This document shows, piece after piece, positions 1-5,645 of a stretch of DNA of 5,708 nucleotides. This DNA comes from Paracoccaceae bacterium. GTDB taxonomy: Bacteria; Pseudomonadota; Alphaproteobacteria; Rhodobacterales; Rhodobacteraceae. Position 1 is the stretch's first letter. Each line of letters begins with the position of its first letter. The notes under the pieces were generated by a model, which saw only the letters and a program-made list of their open reading frames with translations, was not told the origin of the DNA and did not search any database. The stretch spans positions 1 through 5,708 of the forward strand of contig PUNI01000231.1 of assembly GCA_003551745.1 (NCBI GenBank), written 5' to 3'. Position numbers and translations under genes: made by a program.

Positions 1-10
1 CGCGTCGGGC

Positions 11-33
11 CACGGGCGATCCCTTGGCCCGTG
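11..33. repeat. Short inverted repeat at the window edge
   Basis: CACGGGC (11-17) and GCCCGTG (27-33) are perfect 7-bp arms around a 9-base loop. It lies just beyond the last recognisable transposase residue. It could be a hairpin, but in sequence this GC-rich it may be chance. Confidence 0.35.
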
Positions 34-42
34 CATTGGGCC

Positions 43-171
43 GATGCGCACGAAGACCCAGCGGTTCGGCGGGAAAACGAGTCACTGGATCGTTTTCTTT
101 TCCGCCTCACTCTGCAGCCGGTGCGGCCTGTGGCTGCGGTCCAGGACGCTGTCGCGCTTGCGCCACTTCCA
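43..171 (-). mobile_element. Internally deleted IS481-family transposase remnant
   Basis: In the frame starting at 171 the minus strand reads WKWRKRDSVLDRSHRPHRLQ (171-112), which matches my memory of the helix-turn-helix end of a common proteobacterial IS481 transposase type (Trp-Arg-Lys-Arg, then Asp-Arg-Ser-His, then His-Arg-Leu-Gln). In the same frame at 63-43 it reads RWVFVRI, which recalls the segment just after the first catalytic Asp of the DDE core of the same family (RATRWVFVRI). In a complete transposase about 100 residues separate these segments; here there are 16 codons, one of them a stop (82-84). The element is therefore internally deleted and dead. I see no terminal inverted repeats, and what follows 43 towards the edge is unrecognised. 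The match rests on family recall, not on a search. Confidence 0.55.
68..106. repeat. Imperfect palindrome inside the IS481 remnant
   Basis: AAAACGA (74-80) pairs with TCGTTTT (90-96) around a 9-base loop, and outer GGCGG (68-72) pairs with CCGCC (102-106) across an unequal internal bulge. It occupies the join between the two transposase pieces. On the plus strand the right arm is T-rich, giving a slight terminator look, but the stem is A/T-rich with an outer GC clamp, so that role is weak. Confidence 0.45.
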
Positions 172-192
172 GCGTCCGCCCCAGCGCATGCC

Positions 193-271
193 CCTCCAGC
201 ACGAACAGCCGCTGCAGCGTGGAGGTGGCGCATTTCGGCGGGCCGGGGTGGAGCACGATGCTGCAGGTCAT
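193..271 (-). pseudogene. Truncated 5' end of a second sulfotransferase-like gene
   Basis: From ATG 271, with GGAG 6 bases upstream, the frame reads MTCSIVLHPGPPKCATSTLQ and then RLFVLEG. The short strand followed by Gly-Pro-Pro-Lys, a Thr/Ser-rich loop and an amphipathic helix is the 5'-phosphosulfate-binding start of sulfotransferase-family proteins. The frame stays open only to a stop at 107-109 (54 residues). From about 190 onward the recognisable content switches to another frame that encodes a piece of an IS481 transposase, so the gene looks cut off by the insertion. No Lys-Thr-His or 3'-phosphate motif follows within the window. The start signals survive, so a useless short peptide could still be made. 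The break point is uncertain by roughly 20 bases. Confidence 0.6.
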
Positions 272-302
272 GGCGGGCTCCGCCGCGCCGGGCCGCGGCC
301 GC

Positions 303-353
303 GGGATGGGCCGGGTTCGGGGTCGGGTTCGGGCCGGGGCCCGGGTTCGGGGG
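303..353 (+). other. Putative G-quadruplex-forming tract
   Basis: Nine runs of three to five Gs (303-305, 308-310, 313-315, 319-322, 325-327, 331-333, 336-339, 343-345, 349-353) are separated by loops of only two or three bases. This easily exceeds the usual four-tract rule and could hold two quadruplexes side by side. Repeated GGGTTCGGG gives it a near-periodic look. The Gs are on the strand opposite to the genes, so the structure would form in the template strand, not in the transcript. Confidence 0.7.
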
Positions 354-393
354 TCGGTGCGCCCGGCCGCCCGGGCGGTCCGCGGCGCTGTGC

Positions 394-426
394 GGGTCGG
401 GCGGCCCGCAAGCCCGCCCCCGACCC
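394..426. repeat. GC-rich inverted repeat, possible hairpin
   Basis: GGGTCGGG (394-401) and CCCGACCC (419-426) are perfect 8-bp complementary arms around a 17-base GC-rich centre that can pair a little further. It lies about 90 bases beyond the end of the sulfotransferase pseudogene. There is no T-rich tail on either strand, so a classical intrinsic terminator is not supported; pausing or a Rho-associated structure is possible. Confidence 0.5.
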
Positions 427-514
427 GCGCCGCATGCCGTTTCCGGAGGACGCGCCGGGGCCAGCCCGGGCGCCGGCGGCGGGCAGAATCTGTGGGGGGC
501 GAAAGGGCATCGCA

Positions 515-1242
515 TCAGAGCGGTCCTGCGGCACAGAGCTCGGTCATGTAGGGAGCGGCCTGTTCCAGCCGGGCGATCCGGTCGGCGGACAGCTCGTCGT
601 TGCGCCGGTCCACCTTGCCCTTGTCGAGCGTGCCGTAGCGGGTCTTGTCGGCCTCCAGCCGGTCGACTTCCGTCGCACCTGCGCGTCGGACAGGCCAAGG
701 TCGAGGAAGGCGCCGATGCGCGCCCCGGTCTCGTAGGGGCGGGGGCCATGCTGACGAAATCGATCATCAGGCTCGAACCGCTGTCGGACCGGTGGCGCAG
801 CGCCTGGTCGGACCGGGCGATCTGATGGGTGACCTCGTCGAGGGTCTTCACGGCGGTGCCCTGGCTGATCTTGCGGGAGGAATCGATCAGGGACAGGGCG
901 GAATCGGCGGGATGGCGGTGGCTGATCAGCAGCCGGATGCGTCCGTCGCGCACCGCCGCGAGGGCCTGCGGACTGTGTCCCGCATGGGTCTTGACGAAGA
1001 CGGCCCCCCCGGGGCCGGCCCGGGGCCGGCCAGGTCGGGATCGCCCGGCAGCGCCTCGATCGCGCCGGGCAGCGCCGGCACCGGCACCGGCACGAACACC
1101 CCATCGCCGTGGCGCCGGCCGATCCCGGCGGGCTTGGCGATACGGCCCTCGACCGGCGTCACCTTCCGCCGCACCAGCGCGCGCATCATGGTGAAGGCGG
1201 CGCTGCGGACGGTTTTCGGGGGCCGTAGCAGAGAATGATCAT
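515..1242 (-). pseudogene. Sulfotransferase-family pseudogene with four single-base deletions
   Basis: Read with four +1 repairs, this stretch gives one continuous protein of about 243 residues from ATG 1242 to TGA 515-517. Segments by frame: MIILCYGP (1242 to about 1219); PKTVRSAAFTMMRALVRR onwards to about 1011; VFVKTHAGHS through SLMIDFVSMA (about 1004-744); RPYETGARIGAFLDLGLSDAQV (741 to about 676); VDRLEADKTRYGTLDKGKVD to the end (667-515). Sulfotransferase marks are the 5'-phosphosulfate loop-like GPPKT at the N-terminus, a Lys-Thr-His (992-984), and a 3'-phosphate-binding-like HRHPADSALS (920-891), with the expected Arg and Ser. Such enzymes transfer sulfate from PAPS to a carbohydrate or other acceptor. 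Three of the four deletions lie in or beside G/C runs (near 1218-1222, 1004-1014, 741-745); the fourth is near 668-676. It follows the pyruvyl transferase stop by 43 bases on the same strand and was probably the next gene of the operon. The exact subfamily is unknown, and sequencing error is a weaker alternative. Confidence 0.75.
1011..1031. repeat. Direct duplication of a 10-bp palindromic GC block in the pseudogene
   Basis: GGGGCCGGCC occurs at 1011-1020 and again at 1022-1031, separated by one C; each copy contains the palindrome GGCCGGCC. It abuts a run of seven C (1004-1010) where the second frameshift of the sulfotransferase pseudogene must lie. Slippage in this structure-prone block is a plausible cause of that lesion. 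Confidence 0.7.
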
Positions 1243-1248
1243 GGTGAT

Positions 1249-1284
1249 CTCGCGGTCTGGCCCACGGTCTGGCCCACGGTCTGG
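1249..1284. repeat. Three tandem 12-bp units between pyruvyl transferase and sulfotransferase relic
   Basis: On the minus strand the unit CCAGACCGTGGG occurs twice perfectly (1284-1273 and 1272-1261), then as CCAGACCGCGAG (1260-1249) with two mismatches. The array starts one base after the stop codon of the pyruvyl transferase gene and ends 6 bases before the ATG of the sulfotransferase pseudogene. It may come from replication slippage; a direct-repeat operator is possible but unsupported. Confidence 0.85.
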
Positions 1285-1285
1285 G

Positions 1286-2515
1286 TCACGGGCCGGACGG
1301 TGCGATGGCTCCGGGCCGCGACATGGGCGCCGGCGTGGACTCCGCCCCCGGCAGGTCGGCCAGATAGCCGGTGGGGGTCATGCCGATGCTCTCGAAGATC
1401 TTCAGCAGCCGGCCGGCCAGTTCGCGGCGGCGCGCGTCATAGGCCGCGGGGTCGAACTCGGCCCGGGCGAAGGCGTCCTCGATGCTGTGGCACTCCTCCA
1501 GGAAGCGGGCCACGGGCAGGGTCGGCAGGGCCATCGCCTCGGCCAGCTCGCGGGTGCGGCTGTCGTGGTGGACCCACAGCGCCGGGGTGCCGGCCTGCCA
1601 GGCGACCATGTTGCCGTGCAGCCGCATCCCCACCGAGAAATCGTACCGCGCGCTGTCCTCCATCCACTGGTGGACCGAGAAATAGCTGCGCAGCTTGGCG
1701 GCGACGAAGACCCGGAACTCCTCGACCGTGGCGCCGGGGGGCATCAGCGCGCGGGCCAGGGCGGGCTCGCGGTTCTCGGGGATGTCGGCCGGCGCGGCGC
1801 CGTTGGCGTGGCGGATGTATTCCATGAACACCGGCACCGACTGCTGCGACATCATCCCGGCGCCGGCATGGGTCCAGGCGACCAGGCGCTTCTCGATCTG
1901 CTGCTTGACGGGATCCCTGGGCCAGGGTTCGTCGCCATGGGTGATGAAGCCGCGCAGCCCCGCGGCGCGGGTCCGGGCGCGCTTGGCGGCGACGCGCGCG
2001 CCCAGATCGGGGGCGGGGTTGATGAAGTTCGACGGGCAGCCGGTGACCAGCACATTGGTGACGCCGCGGTCGGCCAGCACCTCGGCGGTGAAGGCGCCGC
2101 GCACCCCCACCAGCGGCGCGCGCTCGCGGATCAGGTCGATGAGCCGCAGCACGCTGGGGTGGAAGTCGAAGTCGCGGGTCCGGTAGTCCGGGGCCTGGGC
2201 GCCCAGGCCGACCATCACGAAGGGCAGGTCGACCTTTTCCAGGAACCCGGTGACCCCGCTCATGTCGAAGCCTTCGCGCAGGAAATTGGCCGAGGGCAGC
2301 ACCACCGCCCGGCACAGCGCGCGCACGCGGTCGCCGCGCCAGCCCAGCTCGCGCCCGAGCAGATAGCGGCGGTCGCCGATCAGGCTGTACATGGCGTACT
2401 GGAACAGCAGGTTGCCGGTGTTGTTGCCGACCTGCCGCATCGCCTCGGCGGTGTCCATCAGGGCTACCCCGGGGACATGCCCGTCGGTGCCGACCAGTGC
2501 GATGCCCTTGGTCAC
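1286..2515 (-). CDS. Polysaccharide pyruvyl transferase family protein
   Basis: A 409-residue soluble protein of the polysaccharide pyruvyl transferase family (CsaB/WcaK-like), whose characterised members move a pyruvyl group from phosphoenolpyruvate to a sugar as a ketal. Family marks visible in order: NNTGNLLFQYAM (31-42, the N-terminal Asn/Gly-Asn loop), MVGLGAQA (101-108), GVRG (137-140), TGCPSNF (158-164) and the C-terminal signature SVGMRLHGNMVAWQAGTPAL (294-313), with the usual Arg-Leu-His. Length fits the family. The start is GTG at 2515, supported by GGAGGA 6 bases upstream. The last 20 or so residues are Pro/Ala/Ser-rich and probably disordered. It follows the glycosyltransferase gene by 51 bases on the same strand, so it probably modifies the same glycan. 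Some members of this family act in other sugar chemistry, so the exact reaction is not certain. Confidence 0.88.
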   Translation of the reverse strand: MTKGIALVGTDGHVPGVALMDTAEAMRQVGNNTGNLLFQYAMYSLIGDRRYLLGRELGWRGDRVRALCRAVVLPSANFLREGFDMSGVTGFLEKVDLPFVMVGLGAQAPDYRTRDFDFHPSVLRLIDLIRERAPLVGVRGAFTAEVLADRGVTNVLVTGCPSNFINPAPDLGARVAAKRARTRAAGLRGFITHGDEPWPRDPVKQQIEKRLVAWTHAGAGMMSQQSVPVFMEYIRHANGAAPADIPENREPALARALMPPGATVEEFRVFVAAKLRSYFSVHQWMEDSARYDFSVGMRLHGNMVAWQAGTPALWVHHDSRTRELAEAMALPTLPVARFLEECHSIEDAFARAEFDPAAYDARRRELAGRLLKIFESIGMTPTGYLADLPGAESTPAPMSRPGAIAPSGP

Positions 2516-2521
2516 TCCTGT

Positions 2522-2527
2522 TCCTCC
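2522..2527 (-). promoter_or_regulatory. Strong Shine-Dalgarno site of the pyruvyl transferase gene
   Basis: GGAGGA on the minus strand is 6 bases before the GTG start at 2515, a near-ideal ribosome binding site. It lies in a 51-base gap after the glycosyltransferase stop. That gap shows no terminator and probably no separate promoter, so the gene is likely cotranscribed with the one before it but translated independently. Confidence 0.65.
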
Positions 2528-2566
2528 CCCGATGCCGCGCCCCGGGCCACCCCGGGCCGCCGCATG

Positions 2567-5050
2567 TCAGAAATCCGTCCCGCTCATCTCGATCTCGATC
2601 GGCGCGGGCGCAAGCCGCATCGCCAGTTCGGAAAACGAACTCCAGGTGCTGCCCAGAAGCCGCGGCGCCCGGCCCAGAAGCAGCGCATCCGCAAGCCCGT
2701 AGCGGAGCTGTTCCGCCGAGCGATCGTAGACGTCGCGTGGCAGGAAGGCCAGCCGGTCGCCATAGCGGTCGCGGAAGGCGTCGTAGATCTCGGGCAGGTC
2801 GGCGGCGAGGAACAGCGTCTCGGCCCGACCTTCGGCGATCAGCGCGTCGATGCGGGCCATGAAGCGGGCGAAATGGCTCTGGTCGCGCCAGTGGTGGATC
2901 AGCGCGTGGTCCTCGGCGGTCCAGTTCTCGGGCCGGTCATAGCTCTGGTTGTCGCGGCCCTGGCCGGCCTCCATGCGCACATGGGCCGCGAGCGCGTTGG
3001 GATGGCGCACCCGGGCGAGCATCTCGCGCACCGCCTCGACCGGGCGCAGCGCCTGCAGGAACCGGTTCTCGGCGTCCCAGTCGGCGCCGGGCTCCTGGCC
3101 CGCGTTCAGCACGAAGGCCGAGCGGACATAGATGTCGCTGGAGCTGGCGAGGTCGATCCTGGCGTCCTTGTGGCTGCCCGGCTCGACCGGCATGTAGTTG
3201 TAAAGCGCGATGCCGCTGCCCTCGGTCTCCTCGACGAAGGCGCGGTCCAGCACCGGGCCGGCATAGTCGAAGAGGTCGGAAAACCGGCAGTCGCAATGGT
3301 GGTCGGGCTCCCAGACGATCACCAGTTCGCGGTCCGAGCGGCTGGCAAGTGCTGCGCCCGAGCCGATGGCGCGCAGCCGGTTGCCCATGCCGTGCTGGGC
3401 GTCGATGTAGAGGGTCCGGCGGGTCCGGCGCACCAGCGGCGCGGCCAGCGTGGCGCCCAGATCGTTCAGCGCCGCGGCCCGCAGCGGCAGGCGCAGGTCC
3501 TGCCCGCCCAGGGTCGCGAGCATCTCGGGCGTGGTCCCGCGCAGGGTGGCCAGGTCGATGCGCGCGGGCGTGCCGATGTCGTGCCAGCGCGGCACGAAGG
3601 GCAGCCGGTAGAGCGGCCCCGCAGGCCCCCCCGCCAGCCCCCCGGGCAGCGCCGCGAAGGGCCCCGCCAGCACCGGCACCAGCCCGCGCGCCGCGGCCAG
3701 CTCGGCCAGGGCCGCCAGGCCGGCGGTGTCGGTGCCCGCCGGCACCCCCTCGGTCAGGTCGATCACCAGCCGCGGGCCCGGGGCGGTCAGCATCTGCGGC
3801 GCGTCCGACAGCGCGATCTCGAGGTCGAGCTTCGTCAGCGCCTCCCAGCGGCGGTGCGCCAGCAGAAGCGCGCAGCGGTCGCGGTCGAGCCCCAGCGCGG
3901 CCCGGCCCAGCCGCCAGGACAGAAGCTCCAGCGTGGCGTAGTGCCGCGCGTCGGCGTGCACCGTGGCGGGCACCGCGCTCGGCTCCCAGCCCTGGCGGCG
4001 CACCCGGATCCGGCGCGGGGCGGCATCAAGCGCGTGATCGGCGATGCGGAAGGGCAGGAAGACCTGCTCCGGCCCCCAGGGCGGCATGACATTGGCAACG
4101 AACCGGTTGGCGCGGATCAGGAAGGCGGGGTCGCGCGGCAGCGTGTCGGACGCGGGCGCACCGGGGGGCGGGGCGCCGTTGCCGGTGCGCGCGGCGTCGT
4201 CATGGGGCAGGTGGTGGACGGTGGCCACGTCGACATCGGCGCGCACCAGCCCCGCGGCCTCGAACCGGGCATAGATGTCCTCGTCGTCCCAGCCATAGCT
4301 GTGGATGAACTCGTTGAACCCGGCCACGCCCATCAGATCGGCCCGCGCGATCAGGAAGAAGCCGTTGAGGTATTCCTGCCCCGCGGGCGCATGGCGCCAG
4401 TTGCCGGCCACGAAACCGCCCGGCGGCAGCGGGTTGCGGGCAAAGAAATCGGGCGCCAGCACGATGTCGGCGTCGGTCTTGAGCACGGTCTCGCAGCCCG
4501 CCACCCGGAAGCCGAGGTTGAAGGCATAGGTCAGGATCCAGCGCGGCTCGTCCTCGGCCCGGACCACCAGGATGCGGGGGTCGGTCAGCCCGGCCGCCGC
4601 CAGCGCCTCGGTCACCGGCGTATCCGAGGTCCAGTCCACGATCACCACCTCGGCCACCTCGGGCTGTGCCAGCCAGGACGGCAGCGCGCGCAACAGGTTC
4701 TCGGTGCGGTTGTGGCAGCAGGTCACCAGGCTGACCCCCGGCATGACGGGGCCGGCCTGGGGCGGGGCGCAGGCCTCCAGCGGGGCGTCGGGTTCGGGCG
4801 CGGGGATGGCGCGCGGCGCCGGCATCTCGCGCAGCGCGAGACCGTGGAGGCGGGCGAGATCGGCCAGAAAGCCCTGGCGCGGCGCGGCCACATCGGCGGG
4901 GCAGCCGGCCAGGCGCTGCGACAGCCTGCCCAGCCCGATGGCGGCGCCGTCGCGGTCGCCCGCGATGATCTGCGCCCGCAGCACCTCCACCTGCCGCCAG
5001 AAGGCGCTGGCGCTCAGGCCGGGCGGCGGGGCGTAGGTGGGGTCAGACAC
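2567..5050 (-). CDS. Two-domain glycosyltransferase: GT-A family 2-like plus fucosyltransferase/NodZ-like GT-B
   Basis: A cytoplasmic glycosyltransferase of 827 residues with no transmembrane segments. The frame stays open upstream to an ATG at 5116, but I chose the GTG at 5050: it overlaps the previous stop and has AGAAGG 8 bases upstream. Residues about 1-90 are helical and of unknown role. Residues about 105-290 form a GT-A domain: VSLVTCCHNR (106-115), VDWTSDT, the metal-binding TDAD (192-195), the acceptor-side GWDDED (253-258) and a His pair at 279-280. The Gly-Trp-Asp-Asp-Glu-Asp part resembles the galactosyltransferase 7C-type motif. Residues about 300-545 are less recognisable. Residues about 548-815 resemble GT-B fucosyltransferases (NodZ, GT23, O-FucT): GMGNRLRAIGSG (554-565), WEPD (580-583), HVR (690-692) and STWSSFSELA (801-810). 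Donor and acceptor sugars cannot be read from sequence; GDP-fucose for the second domain is only a family-based guess. It sits between the uncharacterised gene and the pyruvyl transferase gene. Confidence 0.88.
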   Translation of the reverse strand: MSDPTYAPPPGLSASAFWRQVEVLRAQIIAGDRDGAAIGLGRLSQRLAGCPADVAAPRQGFLADLARLHGLALREMPAPRAIPAPEPDAPLEACAPPQAGPVMPGVSLVTCCHNRTENLLRALPSWLAQPEVAEVVIVDWTSDTPVTEALAAAGLTDPRILVVRAEDEPRWILTYAFNLGFRVAGCETVLKTDADIVLAPDFFARNPLPPGGFVAGNWRHAPAGQEYLNGFFLIARADLMGVAGFNEFIHSYGWDDEDIYARFEAAGLVRADVDVATVHHLPHDDAARTGNGAPPPGAPASDTLPRDPAFLIRANRFVANVMPPWGPEQVFLPFRIADHALDAAPRRIRVRRQGWEPSAVPATVHADARHYATLELLSWRLGRAALGLDRDRCALLLAHRRWEALTKLDLEIALSDAPQMLTAPGPRLVIDLTEGVPAGTDTAGLAALAELAAARGLVPVLAGPFAALPGGLAGGPAGPLYRLPFVPRWHDIGTPARIDLATLRGTTPEMLATLGGQDLRLPLRAAALNDLGATLAAPLVRRTRRTLYIDAQHGMGNRLRAIGSGAALASRSDRELVIVWEPDHHCDCRFSDLFDYAGPVLDRAFVEETEGSGIALYNYMPVEPGSHKDARIDLASSSDIYVRSAFVLNAGQEPGADWDAENRFLQALRPVEAVREMLARVRHPNALAAHVRMEAGQGRDNQSYDRPENWTAEDHALIHHWRDQSHFARFMARIDALIAEGRAETLFLAADLPEIYDAFRDRYGDRLAFLPRDVYDRSAEQLRYGLADALLLGRAPRLLGSTWSSFSELAMRLAPAPIEIEMSGTDF

Positions 5051-5645
5051 CGCCCGCGCCTTCTGCCAGGGATCCCGCCACGGAGTCGGGCGGCACCACG
5101 AACAGGCGCAGGTCATAGACCGTCAGCTGCAGGTCCCGGAACGGCAGGTGCAGCATCAGGTTGCGCCAGGCCGGAAGCTCGGGGGGGAAGGTCGCGTCGG
5201 TCACCGGCAGCAGCGCGACCGAGACCATGGGGTCGCGACCGACCTCCAGCCGGTCGGCAAAGCGCGCGTCCAGATGCCCCCCGGCATGGCCCGACCGGAT
5301 CGAGACCCCCAGCTGCATCGGTGCGTCCGCCGACAGCGCCGCGGCCAGCCCCAGCACCGAGCCGGGCGCCACCGGCGCGGGCGCCGGCGTGCCGGTGGCG
5401 CCCGAGGTCGCGGCCAGCGCACAGTTGAGCGACAGCCAGCGGCCCGGCGCCTCCACCCGCATGGCCAGGCCCAGAAGCGCCCCGGGGACCGGCGCGGTCT
5501 CGGCGGCCAGCCGGCCGGTCTGGGTGTCGGCGGCGATCCAGACGCCCGGGACGATATGGCGGCCGGGCACCACCGGCCCGGCCTCCCTGCGGTCGCGCAA
5601 CCGGGTCCGGAGCGCGTTGGCGGCGTCTTCCAGCGGGTGGGACAT
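5043..5645 (-). CDS. Uncharacterised 200-residue protein, first gene of the glycan operon
   Basis: I do not recognise this protein. I chose the ATG at 5645, giving 200 residues starting MSHPLEDAANALRTRL. An AGGA lies 10 bases upstream of it, and the 20-residue extension possible from 5705 is an Arg/Pro-rich stretch typical of non-coding GC-rich sequence. There is no signal peptide or membrane segment. After a charged N-terminal helix the chain alternates short hydrophobic strands with Gly/Ala/Pro turns, and its best conserved-looking part is near the C-terminus (residues about 156-185, with LPFRDLQLTVYDLRLFVV). This pattern would suit a beta-sandwich or jelly-roll, carbohydrate-binding-like fold, but that is inference only. 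Its stop overlaps the start of the glycosyltransferase gene by 8 bases, so the two are probably translationally coupled and made together. It contains a run of seven Gs (5181-5187) without losing frame. Confidence 0.8.
   Translation of the reverse strand: MSHPLEDAANALRTRLRDRREAGPVVPGRHIVPGVWIAADTQTGRLAAETAPVPGALLGLAMRVEAPGRWLSLNCALAATSGATGTPAPAPVAPGSVLGLAAALSADAPMQLGVSIRSGHAGGHLDARFADRLEVGRDPMVSVALLPVTDATFPPELPAWRNLMLHLPFRDLQLTVYDLRLFVVPPDSVAGSLAEGAGGV
5059..5064 (-). promoter_or_regulatory. Shine-Dalgarno site deciding the GTG start of the glycosyltransferase
   Basis: AGAAGG on the minus strand lies 8 bases before the GTG at 5050, inside the last codons of the upstream gene. This favours the GTG over the longer ATG start at 5116. 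The 8-base overlap of the two genes implies coupled translation. Confidence 0.6.

Larger units (their letters stand above)
272..514. other. GC-rich intergenic gap between two sulfotransferase relics
   Basis: I see no convincing gene in these 243 bases. The minus strand has an open frame ending at 268 that reads as Pro/Arg/Gly-rich low-complexity sequence with a PEPGPRPEPDPEPGP stretch. It overlaps the next start as ATGA but has no recognisable domain, so I do not call it. The gap holds a strong G-tract cluster, an 8-bp-arm inverted repeat, and a GGAG (278-281, minus strand) 6 bases before the ATG at 271. Confidence 0.6.

Noticed and set aside
68..106. Intrinsic terminator at the left end
   Set aside because: The inner stem is A/T-rich, the GC clamp is on the outside with an unequal bulge, and no T-tract follows the hairpin on either strand.
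268..534. An 88-residue minus-strand frame with Pro-Glu repeats ending ATGA into the next start
   Set aside because: It overlaps the end of the sulfotransferase pseudogene, has no clear ribosome site or domain, and its Pro-Glu stretch is simply the complement of the G-tract cluster.
24..825. Overlapping plus-strand open frames of 175-264 residues at the left end
   Set aside because: Arg/Ala/Gly/Pro-rich low-complexity translations with no domain, lying opposite the sulfotransferase and transposase relics that read sensibly on the minus strand.
544..1104. A 186-residue minus-strand frame within the sulfotransferase pseudogene
   Set aside because: Only its short stretch with RPYETGARIGAFLDLGLSDAQV belongs to the real protein; the rest is an out-of-frame shadow.
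515..1242. Programmed frameshifting to express the sulfotransferase
   Set aside because: Four separate shifts, at sites without a common slippery motif and downstream structure, would be needed; decay or sequencing error is far simpler.
5051..5116. The longer ATG start at 5116 for the glycosyltransferase
   Set aside because: It would overlap the upstream gene by 74 bases and add a Cys/Trp-rich 22-residue stretch; the GTG at 5050 has a well-spaced AGAAGG and a typical short overlap.
1235..5428. A 1397-residue open frame on the plus strand running antisense to all three operon genes
   Set aside because: It crosses the boundaries of three minus-strand genes that have clear protein families. 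Its His/Gln/Gly/Arg-rich, domain-less composition is what the reverse complement of high-GC codons gives. Absence of stops follows from GC bias at third positions.
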